Shown here piece after piece: positions 15,303 to 25,140 of a DNA stretch of 35,815 nt. The position numbers and the translations under genes were made by a program. Source of the DNA: an uncultured Flavobacteriales bacterium. Lineage in GTDB: Bacteria; Bacteroidota; Bacteroidia; Flavobacteriales_E; Vicingaceae. The notes under the pieces were generated by a model. That model searched no databases. It had not been told where the DNA came from and saw only the letters and a program-made list of their open reading frames with translations. Numbering within the stretch: the first letter of the stretch is position 1; each line of letters begins with the position of its first letter. The stretch spans positions 1 to 35,815 of the forward strand of contig CAJQLW010000059.1 of assembly GCA_905479325.1 (NCBI GenBank), read 5' to 3'.

Positions 15303-18098
15303 ATGCCTACACCAGTAGAAGAATTAGACCCTAAAAAGCATATTATCATTAAAGGTGCTCGGGTTCACAATTTGAAAAACATTGATGTGGCCATTACTCG
15401 TAATAAATTGGTAGTGATTACTGGGCTTTCCGGTTCGGGTAAATCTTCCTTGGCTTTTAGCACGCTGTATGCGGAAGGGCAGAGGAGGTATGTAGAAAGT
15501 TTATCTTCTTACGCTCGCCAATTCCTTGGAAAAGTAGAAAAGCCAGATGTGGATTACATTAAAGGTGTAGCTCCGGCCATTGCTATTGAGCAAAAGGTAA
15601 ATACCACCAATTCGCGTTCAACTGTTGGCACAACCACTGAAATATATGACTATTTGAAGTTAATGTATGCCCGAATAGGTAAAACTATTTCACCCAAAAC
15701 GGGAAAAGAAGTTAGCAGAGATCAAGTAGAAGATGTGGTGCAGTTTATTATGAACCTACCACAGAAAGCAAGAGTGTACCTCATTGCACCAATTAATTTA
15801 AAGGCTATTAAAAGCTCTGAGAATAAAATTCAGCTGCTATTGCAACAGGGTTTTAGCAGAGCAATGGTTGATGGCTCGGTTCAATTGTTAGAAGATTTAG
15901 TTCCTGAGGAGAAAAAGTTCAGCACCATCGATATTATTGTTGATCGATTTGTAATTAACGAGGAAATAGAAGATGAAGAGGGACGAATAGGAGACTCAGT
16001 GGAAACTACCTTCTATGAAGGTAAAAGTAATTGTACTGTTGGCTATGAAATAGAAGGCAAGCTAAAACTTGAAACATTCAACAATTTATTTGAAGAAGAT
16101 GGAAAGGAATTTATTGAGCCTTCGGTGCACTTGTTTAGTTTCAACAACCCTATTGGTGCTTGCCCTAAATGCGAAGGGTTTGGAAAAGTAATTGGTATTG
16201 ATGAAGATATTGTGATTCCAAATAAAGCTCTTTCTGTTTACCAAAATGGAATTGCCTGTTGGAAAGGCGAAAAAATGCAAGAATGGAAAGATGATCTTAT
16301 TAGAAATGCAGAAAAGTTTGATTTCCCAATTCATAAACCAATATTTGAATTGAATGCTGAACAATACGAAACACTTTGGACAGGAAATAGATACTTTAAA
16401 GGCTTAGATGATTTCTTCGCATACCTGAGTGCAAAAAGTTATAAAATTCACTATAGGGTTATGTTGGCGCGGTATAGAGGTAGAACTACCTGTCCTGATT
16501 GTAAAGGAAATCGGCTTCGGAAAGAGACCAATTTTGTAAAAGTGGGCGATAAATCGATTAATGATTTAGTAAGCATTTCTATGTATGATTTAGGGGAATA
16601 TTTTGAGAACCTACAACTTGATGAGCATGATGCTGTAATTGCCAAAAGATTATTAGTAGAAATTAAAAACCGAATAAAGTACCTGCAAGATGTTGGAGTA
16701 GGTTATTTAAATTTGAATCGGCCCGCAAATACACTTTCAGGAGGGGAGTCTCAGCGCATTAATTTAGCGACTTCGTTAGGTAGTAGTTTGGTGGGATCTA
16801 TGTATATTCTTGATGAGCCAAGTATTGGCCTTCACCCAAAAGATACAGAACGATTAATTGTTATTTTGAAGTCTCTAAGAGATTTAGGGAATACGGTAAT
16901 TGTAGTAGAGCATGATGAGGAGATTATTCGAGCAGCTGATGAAATAATTGATTTAGGTCCAGAAGCTGGCAGCAATGGAGGAAATCTTGTTTTTCAGGGA
17001 GATGCCAAGGCGTTAACAAAAGCTAATACGTTAACTTCAGATTATTTGAACGCGAAGAAATCGGTTTCTGACAAAACTGAAGTAAGAAAATCGAACAATT
17101 ACATTGAGGTTTTTGGTGCTCGAGAAAACAATTTAAAAGGAGTTGATTGTAAGTTCCCATTAAATGCCATGACGGTTGTTTCCGGAGTAAGTGGGTCAGG
17201 AAAATCTTCATTGATTAAGAAAATAGTATACCCTTCTTTAATGAAGAAGTTGGGCGGCTACGGTGAAAAAACGGGTGTGTATAAAGAAATAACTGGCGCA
17301 ATAGCCCTGTTGAAAGACGTCCAGTTCATCGATCAAAATCCAATTGGAAAGTCTTCGCGATCTAATCCAGTAACCTATATAAAAGCTTACGATGAAATTC
17401 GAGCACTTTTTACTTCATTGGGTTTATCAAAGTCGCGAGGGTATAAGCCGGCTCATTTTTCTTTCAATGTAGATGGGGGAAGATGTGAAGTTTGCCAAGG
17501 CGAAGGCGAGATTACAGAAGAAATGCAGTTTATGGCAGACATACATTTGGTTTGCGAAGAGTGTGAAGGGAAGCGTTTTAAAGATGAGATTTTAGAAGTA
17601 AAGTTTAAAGGAAAGAACGTAGCTGACGTTTTAGAAATGACGGTTGATGATGCGGTAAATTTCTTTAGAATGTACGAAGACGACAGAAACTCTCTGAAAG
17701 TAGCCGACCGATTAGCGCCGCTGTTGGAGGTTGGTTTAGGTTACGTGAAGTTAGGTCAGGCATCTGGAACGTTGAGTGGAGGTGAAGCGCAAAGAATCAA
17801 GCTAGCGAGTTACTTAGGAAAGGGTGGAACAAACAACCACACGTTATTCATTTTTGACGAACCAACTACTGGTTTGCATTTTCATGACATTTCGAAACTA
17901 TTGCACTCTTTTGATGCTTTAATCAAGAAAGGGCATTCGCTTTTAATTATAGAGCACAACCCTGAGGTAATTAAACATGCCGATTGGGTGATTGACTTGG
18001 GGCCTGAAGGTGGCGATCAAGGTGGCGAATTGGTTTTCCAAGGTTATGTTGCTGACATGTTGAAGTCGAAGAAATCAATAACAGCAAAGTATCTATAA
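15303..18098 (+). CDS. uvrA: Excinuclease ABC subunit A
   Basis: Damage-recognition ATPase of nucleotide-excision repair, 931 aa and full length. Two ABC modules are present: Walker A GLSGSGKSS at 41-49 with signature LSGGESQRI and Walker B YILDEPSIGLHP, and GVSGSGKSS with LSGGEAQRI and FIFDEPTTGLHF. Zinc modules are intact: C287/C290 with C397/C400 (CPKCEG, CPDCKG), and C728/C731 with C751/C754 (CEVCQGEGE, CEECEGKR). It works with UvrB and UvrC, neither of which is in the window. A bidirectional terminator separates it from the convergent T9SS protein gene. Confidence 0.98.
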   Translation: MPTPVEELDPKKHIIIKGARVHNLKNIDVAITRNKLVVITGLSGSGKSSLAFSTLYAEGQRRYVESLSSYARQFLGKVEKPDVDYIKGVAPAIAIEQKVNTTNSRSTVGTTTEIYDYLKLMYARIGKTISPKTGKEVSRDQVEDVVQFIMNLPQKARVYLIAPINLKAIKSSENKIQLLLQQGFSRAMVDGSVQLLEDLVPEEKKFSTIDIIVDRFVINEEIEDEEGRIGDSVETTFYEGKSNCTVGYEIEGKLKLETFNNLFEEDGKEFIEPSVHLFSFNNPIGACPKCEGFGKVIGIDEDIVIPNKALSVYQNGIACWKGEKMQEWKDDLIRNAEKFDFPIHKPIFELNAEQYETLWTGNRYFKGLDDFFAYLSAKSYKIHYRVMLARYRGRTTCPDCKGNRLRKETNFVKVGDKSINDLVSISMYDLGEYFENLQLDEHDAVIAKRLLVEIKNRIKYLQDVGVGYLNLNRPANTLSGGESQRINLATSLGSSLVGSMYILDEPSIGLHPKDTERLIVILKSLRDLGNTVIVVEHDEEIIRAADEIIDLGPEAGSNGGNLVFQGDAKALTKANTLTSDYLNAKKSVSDKTEVRKSNNYIEVFGARENNLKGVDCKFPLNAMTVVSGVSGSGKSSLIKKIVYPSLMKKLGGYGEKTGVYKEITGAIALLKDVQFIDQNPIGKSSRSNPVTYIKAYDEIRALFTSLGLSKSRGYKPAHFSFNVDGGRCEVCQGEGEITEEMQFMADIHLVCEECEGKRFKDEILEVKFKGKNVADVLEMTVDDAVNFFRMYEDDRNSLKVADRLAPLLEVGLGYVKLGQASGTLSGGEAQRIKLASYLGKGGTNNHTLFIFDEPTTGLHFHDISKLLHSFDALIKKGHSLLIIEHNPEVIKHADWVIDLGPEGGDQGGELVFQGYVADMLKSKKSITAKYL

Positions 18099-18102
18099 AA
18101 AG

Positions 18103-18136
18103 AAAAGGCGCAACTCTATACCGAGTAGCGCCTTTT
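18103..18136. terminator. Bidirectional terminator between uvrA and the T9SS protein gene
   Basis: AAAAGGCGC (18103-18111) and GCGCCTTTT (18128-18136) pair perfectly over 9 bp, with a further inner ACTC/GAGT stem. A-rich and T-rich flanks allow it to end transcription from both sides. It lies 4 nt after the uvrA stop and 12 nt from the stop of the convergent gene. Confidence 0.85.
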
Positions 18137-18148
18137 AACGTTTTACGA

Positions 18149-21100
18149 TTATTGTACAATGATTTTCTTAGAGAAACTTTCTTCACTATTTCCTGAAGTT
18201 ATGTTCAAGAAATAAATTCCCTTGCTAATTGATTTGCCTGCGATATCAATTTCAAGTTGTTTTTTATTAGTATTTACTTGATTATCGTACACAATTCTAC
18301 CTTTACCATCAAATAGTTGTATTCGTTTATTTTCTGAAACCTTTTCATTAAATCGAATGGTTAAGAGTTGACTAACAGGATTTGGGTAAACCGATATTTG
18401 GTCTGCTTCATTGCTACCGTCAGATAAACCAGTTGGCAGAGCGTAACTCACGATAGCAGAATCTACAGATGGACATGAATTATTGTTAATAGCTGTGACG
18501 CCTATCGTTTCACTTTGACCTGCTTTAGATGCGTCGTAGAATACAGTTAAGGATTGTGCTGAACTAGCATCACTCCATAAATAAGAAGTAAATCCTGCCC
18601 CTGCATCAAAAACCGCACTATCACCAAAATTTAGCAGAGTGTCGGCACCTATATTAATTGGATTGCCAAAGTTAACAGTAACGGTTACCGTATCGGTTAA
18701 ATCGCAACCGAATGAGTTTGTTCCTGTAACAATATAATCAGTAGTAGCTGTCGGACTAACTGAGATAACATTACCAACTGAATTATTACTCCAAACGTAG
18801 TTTGTATTTACAGCATTTCCGGTTCTTAAAATCACATTGTTACCAACGCATATCGCGGTGTCATTTGAAAGGGTGAAATTGGGTGTTGGGTTAACGGTGA
18901 CAATAACATTAGCAGTTGAGGTACATGAGTTCCCATCGCTAACTGTAACCGAATAAGTTGTGTTGATTGTTGGCGAAACGGTGATACTTGGGGAAGTTAC
19001 GTTATTGCTCCAAGTATAATTTGTTCCCCCGTTGGCAGAAAGGGTAACACTTTCTCCAACACATATTGAAGTATCGTTAGAAATACTAATGGTTGGGATA
19101 GCATTCACCGTAATAGTGGAAGAATCCACATTTGAACAGCCGTTGTTATCAGTTACTGAATAGAAAATAGTTGAGGTACCAACTCCTACAAGGGTCGGAT
19201 CAAAGTTACCGTTGCTCACTCCTATTCCACTATATGTTCCTCCTGCAGGAACTCCTCCGGATAAACTCGTAGCAGCTGAGTTTTCACAAACATCACTAAA
19301 GCTAGGTAAACTAACAGTAGGAAGTGGATTTACCGTGATTAATTGGCTTTCCGTATCAACACAACCATTACCGTTGGTAACTGTAACCGTGAAAGTAGAG
19401 TCTAAAGATGGCGAAATTTGTATGGTATTATTCAGTTGTCCACTACTCCAACTGTAATTAACACCACCACTTGCAATTAGCGTAGTGCTTTCCCCTTCGC
19501 AGAGGATTGTATTTCCTGAAATGCTTGTAGTTGGCAGCGCATTCACAGTAACTCGTACACTATCTACTGAGCTACAGGAATTGCCATTGCTAACAGTTAC
19601 GGTAAAGGTTGAATCGGCGGTTGGTGTAACAGAAATACTTGCGGTAGTCGAGCCATTACTCCAAACATAATTTGTTCCACTATTGGCAGAAAGGGTTACG
19701 CTTTCTCCAAAGCAAATAGCTGTATCGCTAGAGATACTAATAGTCGGTTGAGGGTTCACTGTAATTGTTGAAGAATCAATGTTGGAACAGCCGCTATTAT
19801 CAGTTATTGAATAGAAAATAGTTGAGGTACCAACACCTGCAACGGTCGGATCAAAGTTACCGTTGCTCACTCCAATTCCACTATACGTTCCTCCGGCAGG
19901 AGTTCCCCCTGATAAGCTTATGGCAGCTGAGTTTTCACAAACATCAATAAAGCTAGCTAAGCTAACAGTTGGAAGTGGATTGACTGTAATTAATTGGCTT
20001 TGCGTATCAATGCAACCACTAGTATTGGTTACCGTAACCGTGAAAGTAGAATCTATAGTTGGAGAAACTTGTATTGTATCATTGAACTGTCCGTTACTCC
20101 AACTATAACCAACCCCTCCATTCGCAATCAGCGCAGTACTTTCCCCTTGGCAGATGGTTGTATTTCCTGAAATACTTGCAGTTGGTAGCGCATTCACAGT
20201 AACTCTTACACTATCCACTGAGCTACATGAATTGCTATTGCTAACAGTAACGGCGAAGGTTGAGTCGGCGGTCGGTGTAACAGAAATACTTGCGGTAATC
20301 GAGCCATTACTCCAAGCATAATTTATTCCACCATTGGCAGAAAGGGTTACGCTTTCTCCAAAGCAAGTAGAAGTATCGCTTGTTATGTCGATGATAGGTT
20401 GAGGGTTCACTGTTATCGTTGAAGAATCGATGTTAGAGCAGCCGTTATTATCCGTGATAGAGTAAAAAATCGTTGAGGTTCCAACCCCTGCAACGGTTGG
20501 GTTGAAAATCCCGTTACTCACTCCAACTCCGCTATAAGTTCCTCCTACAGGTAATCCTCCGGTCAGAGAAAATGCACTTGAACCTTGACATATATCGGTA
20601 AAGGCACCTAAAGAAACAGAAGGTTGAGGAAGGACTGTAATGGTTCGCGAAGCAGTGTCATTCCCACATTGATTGCTAATAATGTAATTTATAGAAAATG
20701 TACCTGAACCAGTAGCTGATGGATCGAAATTACCATTTACTACTCCTGGGCCTTGATAGATTCCACCCGAAGGTGATCCTTGGGTTAACGTAAATGGTGA
20801 TGAATTCAAACAAACATCAGCTATGGGAGAGAAAGTTGCAGTTTCTAACGTGTCAACTCGTATGGTGGTAGAAGCAGTTCCTATACAACCTGACCCATCA
20901 GAATAAGTATAGGTGATCGTTGTATTTCCTCTTCCAGCTGCAATTGGGTCAAAGCTATTTCCTGAAACACCATTTCCTGAAAAAACACCACCAATTGGGA
21001 ATGCATTGCCAAGTGTGACATTTCCCGAATTGATGCATACAGGTGAAATTGGAGCTATAAAAACGCTAGGCGCAGGTTTTACGAATATGTTACCAATTGC

Positions 21101-22969
21101 AGAGTCAGGGCAGCCTCCGTTATCAAAAACATAGGTAACGCTAACATTTCCTATTCCCGCAGCAGAAGGATCGAATGTGTTATTACTAATTCCTCTTCCT
21201 CTGTAAATACCTCCTAAAGGAGTTCCACCACTTAAAGGGAATGGTGAGTCTTGTAGACAGACGGTATCATTCAAATTGTAACTTACGTTTGCCTGTGTAC
21301 CTGCTCGAATTGGGATTGCTCTTGATGTATCGATACAACCGGCTCCATTTACGATTACCTGGTAGTTTCCAGGCACATTTGTTAAAATATCTCTGAAGAT
21401 TTCGCTAGAAAGGACCACACTATCTTTTAGCCACTGAAAGGTGCTAGAGCTTGTTGGAGCCGCTACGATTCGCACACTTTGATTGGAGCATAAATTAGTG
21501 TCACCATTTATTGTTAAAGGAATGGGCGTTGTACCGCATTCACTCATCTTGATTAAAATTGAATTGGTGTTATTGATAGCTCCTGAAAAAAAAGTTGACC
21601 CAAATTGAGAAAGTCCTCTATACAAACCTAGTAGGTAGAAGTTTGGACTGTTATCAGATTGAACACCAATCCCTGCATCGAAATTACCGCCACCACCTGT
21701 TTGAAACCACTTTAAATCTAAATTGTCTTCTAAGGCCACAACTAATATATCTTCACCACCATTGCTAAATCTTTTTGTGCCATTTAACTCAATGCTATCT
21801 CTATAGTTACCTATTACAATTGTTTCATTTTTGCTGTTAATCGTCATGTCTTGAAGACTTGTGCCATTAATGTTATAATTTTTTAAGGTTAATAAGTTTC
21901 CTGCAGGGTTAAATCTGGCGCTAAACCAATTTAAACCATTTGCAATAGATGAGTTTACAGTGGTGCTTTGAAAATTTAGTGTACTCCTAAATGTTCCTGC
22001 AACAACTAGATTGTTATTATTATCAATTGCAATATTGGGATTGAAAGATGAGAAGAAAGGGCTAGATGAAGTTCCTGCTCTCAGCCAATCACAGTTGGCG
22101 TTGGTAAACTTAGCTACAACTGCCGCAGATGTAAGGTTAGTAAATGTTTGATTGTTCGAACCAAACTGATTTGCATCGTTATGGCTGCCTGTATAATAGA
22201 ATGAATTGTTATCTATAGCTTTTATATCTCCTGGGGTTGATAAAGAGTTAGAGCTTGTAAATTTTACGATGGGTTCAAGAAGATTTGCGTTTCCGTTTAA
22301 GTCAAACCTAGCTATGAATACTGTAGACCTCGGTGGGCCTCCACCAATTCCGGTTGCACTTATGGAATTATTAGTACCAGCAATCGTTACTCCGTTTGTA
22401 AATATTCCTCCTAAATATACGCTGCTATCTGCGGCAGACATCAGTTCTAAACCGCTAAAGCCAAACGACCCTGAACTGTCATATAAGCCATTTATCCACT
22501 GAGGAACTCCTTGAGAGTTCAGTTTAACTAAAAAACCTTCCTGCGAAAATGTGCTTGAACCAGGTGAGGTTTTGCTCAAACTAAAGTTTCCCCAAGAGAT
22601 TGTAGTGTTAAATAATCCGGCAACGTAAATATTACCGAAATCATCTATTTCTAAATTTTTGAAGGTTTCTCCGCCGTTAGAGGATCCTCCTTTAATCGCC
22701 CACTGCAAATTTCCTAATGTGTCAAAGTTAGCAACGTAAATGTTTCTAACGTTTGGGATAGAAGATGAGCCCGCTGTGAGAACAGTTGACCCAAAACTAA
22801 TCGAGTTTTGAAAATCTCCTGACACAACAACACTGTTGCCATAAACTTTAACGGCTCTATTTGAAACTGCAGAGCCTGAGTTGGAAAAAGTTTCGAGCCA
22901 TTCAAAACGCTGGCCGAAGCTAGTTAAAGATAAGAAAACAGAAAAAAATAGGAACAGTAGGACTCTCAT
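18149..22969 (-). CDS. Giant T9SS-secreted surface protein with repeated Ig-like modules
   Basis: A 1606-aa exported protein. Residues 1-19 are a Sec signal peptide ending SLTSFGQ. About 20-470 is a propeller-like region with SBBP-like units such as LEIDDFGNIYVAGLF and IAIDNNNNLVVAGTF. About 475-560 is an Ig-like domain. About 565-785 holds three modules built on a cysteine and GG-x-Y/F-x-G-x-G-(V/I)-x-x-x-x-FDP. About 785-1365 is an exact-period tandem array of 217-residue units, each with one GG-YSG module and two Ig-like modules rich in S/T/N and V. Further Ig-like modules follow to about 1515. Residues about 1524-1606 are a type A T9SS sorting domain (ISVYPNP at the start, KGIYFLNITSG and KKIIVQ at the end), which is removed on export through the PorU sortase. 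The likely role is a cell-surface adhesin or matrix component; the ligand is unknown. It is monocistronic. Confidence 0.93.
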   Translation of the reverse strand: MRVLLFLFFSVFLSLTSFGQRFEWLETFSNSGSAVSNRAVKVYGNSVVVSGDFQNSISFGSTVLTAGSSSIPNVRNIYVANFDTLGNLQWAIKGGSSNGGETFKNLEIDDFGNIYVAGLFNTTISWGNFSLSKTSPGSSTFSQEGFLVKLNSQGVPQWINGLYDSSGSFGFSGLELMSAADSSVYLGGIFTNGVTIAGTNNSISATGIGGGPPRSTVFIARFDLNGNANLLEPIVKFTSSNSLSTPGDIKAIDNNSFYYTGSHNDANQFGSNNQTFTNLTSAAVVAKFTNANCDWLRAGTSSSPFFSSFNPNIAIDNNNNLVVAGTFRSTLNFQSTTVNSSIANGLNWFSARFNPAGNLLTLKNYNINGTSLQDMTINSKNETIVIGNYRDSIELNGTKRFSNGGEDILVVALEDNLDLKWFQTGGGGNFDAGIGVQSDNSPNFYLLGLYRGLSQFGSTFFSGAINNTNSILIKMSECGTTPIPLTINGDTNLCSNQSVRIVAAPTSSSTFQWLKDSVVLSSEIFRDILTNVPGNYQVIVNGAGCIDTSRAIPIRAGTQANVSYNLNDTVCLQDSPFPLSGGTPLGGIYRGRGISNNTFDPSAAGIGNVSVTYVFDNGGCPDSAIGNIFVKPAPSVFIAPISPVCINSGNVTLGNAFPIGGVFSGNGVSGNSFDPIAAGRGNTTITYTYSDGSGCIGTASTTIRVDTLETATFSPIADVCLNSSPFTLTQGSPSGGIYQGPGVVNGNFDPSATGSGTFSINYIISNQCGNDTASRTITVLPQPSVSLGAFTDICQGSSAFSLTGGLPVGGTYSGVGVSNGIFNPTVAGVGTSTIFYSITDNNGCSNIDSSTITVNPQPIIDITSDTSTCFGESVTLSANGGINYAWSNGSITASISVTPTADSTFAVTVSNSNSCSSVDSVRVTVNALPTASISGNTTICQGESTALIANGGVGYSWSNGQFNDTIQVSPTIDSTFTVTVTNTSGCIDTQSQLITVNPLPTVSLASFIDVCENSAAISLSGGTPAGGTYSGIGVSNGNFDPTVAGVGTSTIFYSITDNSGCSNIDSSTITVNPQPTISISSDTAICFGESVTLSANSGTNYVWSNGSTTASISVTPTADSTFTVTVSNGNSCSSVDSVRVTVNALPTTSISGNTILCEGESTTLIASGGVNYSWSSGQLNNTIQISPSLDSTFTVTVTNGNGCVDTESQLITVNPLPTVSLPSFSDVCENSAATSLSGGVPAGGTYSGIGVSNGNFDPTLVGVGTSTIFYSVTDNNGCSNVDSSTITVNAIPTISISNDTSICVGESVTLSANGGTNYTWSNNVTSPSITVSPTINTTYSVTVSDGNSCTSTANVIVTVNPTPNFTLSNDTAICVGNNVILRTGNAVNTNYVWSNNSVGNVISVSPTATTDYIVTGTNSFGCDLTDTVTVTVNFGNPINIGADTLLNFGDSAVFDAGAGFTSYLWSDASSAQSLTVFYDASKAGQSETIGVTAINNNSCPSVDSAIVSYALPTGLSDGSNEADQISVYPNPVSQLLTIRFNEKVSENKRIQLFDGKGRIVYDNQVNTNKKQLEIDIAGKSISKGIYFLNITSGNSEESFSKKIIVQ
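18970..20620 (-). repeat. In-frame tandem repeat, period exactly 651 bp (217 aa), about 2.6 copies
   Basis: Three anchors recur at exactly 651-bp steps. CCGTT(G/A)CTCAC is at 19209, 19860 and 20511. GAAGAATC is at 19119, 19770 and 20421. The GGCAGAAAGGGT segment is at 19034, 19685 and 20336. There is no net indel between copies, and codons are largely shared, not only amino acids. Each unit encodes three modules of about 72 aa. The third copy loses similarity after its first Ig-like module. Outer boundaries are approximate. Confidence 0.9.
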
Positions 22970-23130
22970 GGCTTAAGGTTATTCAGTAGCAATGAGACAA
23001 ATAATCTGTAAAAATGTTTTTGATACGCGGTTCTAGTTCACTGATTATAATAGACCTCAAATTATTTTAGTTGTATTCTAGGATTGACTGTTTCACAATG
23101 GTGTGTATGGAATATCGCTTAAAAAGATAA

Positions 23131-24387
23131 TTACCCCAGTACCTTTTTAAAGTCTGCCCCACTTGGGCTTTGAAACAATGACAATTCGAATTGTGGTGCG
23201 ACCGCAAGAATGTGATCGAAAATATCAGATTGAATTCCTTCGTATTTAATCCATTCGATATCGTTACTGAATGCATAAATCTGCATCGGTATTCCTGTAG
23301 TAGTTGGTTCTAACTGACGAACCAATACGGTCAGCTCTTGATTTATTTTTGGATGATTTTTCAAGTAGTTTACTAAATAAGCTCTAAAGGTACCAATATT
23401 TGTGACTCGTCTACCATTGGAAATCATAGAAGTATCAATATTATTGTCTGAATTGTACTTTAATAGCTCTTGCTCTTTCTTTGTTATGTACTCTTTTAGT
23501 AAATGAATTTTCTTAAACTTTTGGATTAATTCTTCCTCGGCGAATTTAATGGTTGCTTGATTGATGAAAATTGAACGAGCGATTCTTCTTGAGCCTATTT
23601 CTTGCATGCCTCGCCAATTCTTAAAGGAATCTGAAATTAACGAGTAAGTTGGAACAGTAGTTATTGTCTTGTCCCAATTCCTAACTTTTACCGTAGTCAA
23701 GTTGATTTCAATTACATCTCCATCTGCACCATATCGTTCCATTGTAATCCAATCACCCACTCGAATCATATCGTTTGCAGAAAGCTGGATGCTTCCAATA
23801 AATCCAAGCAATGTGTCTTTGAAAACTAAGATAACTATGGCAGTCATTGCTCCAAATGCGCCAAAGAAGAATGTGATTTTGGTTTTAGCTAAAATAGATA
23901 AGACTAGAAGTATTATTATAATGGAAATAATAATTTTTGCTAACTGAAAGAAGCTATCAAGTGGCTTGTCTTTGAATGATTCGAGTCTTCCAATGATTGT
24001 TTTAAGAACATTTAAAACTCTAAATAATAATACCGTAAATACAAGGATGATGACACTTTTGCTCAGGCGCTCTAAATAATCTACCCAAACTAAATCATGG
24101 TCTAAAACTTCAGGAATCACATAGAAAATAAATAAAACAGGAACTAAGTGTGCAAACGCATAAAAGACTTTGTGTTCGACTAGTAAGTCATCCCAATCGG
24201 TTTTGCTCCTTTTTACCAGCCTTACAAAGATGCTGAATAGAATGTAGCGAACAACTCGGTCAATTATATATGCGAAAATAAGCGCAGTTATTACCAACAC
24301 CACCTTAGCACTTATTGCAGACCAATATTCGCTTATACCCAGTAATAAAAGCTTTTCTATTATAAAGTTTTTTATAAATTGTATCAT
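23131..24387 (-). CDS. Mechanosensitive ion channel, MscS family (YbdG-like)
   Basis: A 418-aa inner-membrane protein with about five transmembrane helices before the pore region (for example VVLVITALIFAYIIDRVV, IIISIIIILLVLSIL). The MscS pore-lining helix and beta domain are recognisable from about 170: FFFGAFGAMTAIVILVFKDT, then GFIGSIQLSANDMIRVGDWI and a YGADGDVIEINLTTVKVRNWD segment. The long C-terminal part resembles E. coli YbdG (MscM). It releases solutes on hypo-osmotic shock. Its start codon overlaps the stop of the upstream beta-barrel gene by 4 bp, implying translational coupling. It is the last gene of the five-gene unit. Confidence 0.92.
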   Translation of the reverse strand: MIQFIKNFIIEKLLLLGISEYWSAISAKVVLVITALIFAYIIDRVVRYILFSIFVRLVKRSKTDWDDLLVEHKVFYAFAHLVPVLFIFYVIPEVLDHDLVWVDYLERLSKSVIILVFTVLLFRVLNVLKTIIGRLESFKDKPLDSFFQLAKIIISIIIILLVLSILAKTKITFFFGAFGAMTAIVILVFKDTLLGFIGSIQLSANDMIRVGDWITMERYGADGDVIEINLTTVKVRNWDKTITTVPTYSLISDSFKNWRGMQEIGSRRIARSIFINQATIKFAEEELIQKFKKIHLLKEYITKKEQELLKYNSDNNIDTSMISNGRRVTNIGTFRAYLVNYLKNHPKINQELTVLVRQLEPTTTGIPMQIYAFSNDIEWIKYEGIQSDIFDHILAVAPQFELSLFQSPSGADFKKVLG

Positions 24388-25112
24388 TTTTTTCTACGGA
24401 ATTTTCGTTCAGGATTCTCATGAAAGAAATACCTCAAATCAAGAGTCAAATAGTTGCCAAGAATGTCAAAAGCCGACTGTTTCATGATTTGTTGGTTTGC
24501 GTCGACTATGCCAACTCTAGCTGTAGTTATATTCGTAAAAGGTCTTTTATAGGAGCTTCCTAAATAAAAATACCCGTCTTTTTCGGTTCTCCATTCAAAC
24601 CCAACATTTGCGAGTAAGGAAGGAATAATCCAAGAAGTTCTAAAAGAACGATGGTAATATTGGGAATTGCCTGAATCCCAGTCGGAAGGGAGGAAATCAG
24701 CAGCTAGTCCAAATGAAGTGTTTAAAAATAATTGCCTGCCTAGTTGAACGTAAATGAGCCCTGTGATTGGGATTTCATAAATAACGTAGGTAAATTGCTC
24801 ATCTATTTCTAGTTGAGCTAAATCGTCAACAATACTTAAGCCAAAGCTCTTTCTGGTGTAGTTAATTCCTGTTTCTAGAGAAATTTGCTTGGTTAAGCCT
24901 TTTCGAATAACCATTCCGAAGGCGTAACCACTTCGTGGAGTAATACTGTAATTAATGTCTTCAACTTGTTCCGTTTGCGGTCCCGTTCCGATTAAATCTG
25001 AACTTATAATTGGTTTAAATTGAATACCAACCGTTGTCACCCTTTCTTGTGCCGTCGAAAAGAAGCAAAAGAGGGAAAAACATAAGCAGCTGAGCACAGA
25101 AATATATTTCAT
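24384..25112 (-). CDS. Outer-membrane beta-barrel protein
   Basis: A 242-aa exported protein. A signal peptide (MKYISVLSCLCFSLFCFFSTAQ) is followed by alternating amphipathic strands: VTTVGIQFKPIISSDL, GYAFGMVIRKGLTKQISLET, FLNTSFGLAADFL, SLLANVGFEWR, YFYLGSSYKRPF and YLTLDLRYFFH with an aromatic near the end. This is the pattern of the porin-like outer-membrane barrels common in Bacteroidota (PorT/OmpW-like size, eight strands plausible). A short basic tail (ERKFRRKK) follows the last strand, which is unusual for a barrel whose final residue normally is aromatic. It overlaps the MscS gene by 4 bp and lies 28 nt after the 109-aa membrane protein. Its specific function is unknown. Confidence 0.82.
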   Translation of the reverse strand: MKYISVLSCLCFSLFCFFSTAQERVTTVGIQFKPIISSDLIGTGPQTEQVEDINYSITPRSGYAFGMVIRKGLTKQISLETGINYTRKSFGLSIVDDLAQLEIDEQFTYVIYEIPITGLIYVQLGRQLFLNTSFGLAADFLPSDWDSGNSQYYHRSFRTSWIIPSLLANVGFEWRTEKDGYFYLGSSYKRPFTNITTARVGIVDANQQIMKQSAFDILGNYLTLDLRYFFHENPERKFRRKK

Positions 25113-25140
25113 TAATCAAAGTTACTGTTAAATGATTGAA

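Noticed and set aside
19212..20108. Two similar antisense frames (MLTPIPLYVPPAG...) as a gene pair
   Set aside because: They lie opposite the 651-bp repeat of the T9SS protein and are similar only because the coding repeat is duplicated.
18970..20620. CRISPR-like periodicity
   Set aside because: The period is 651 bp, fully coding and in frame, with no short palindromic repeat or variable spacer.
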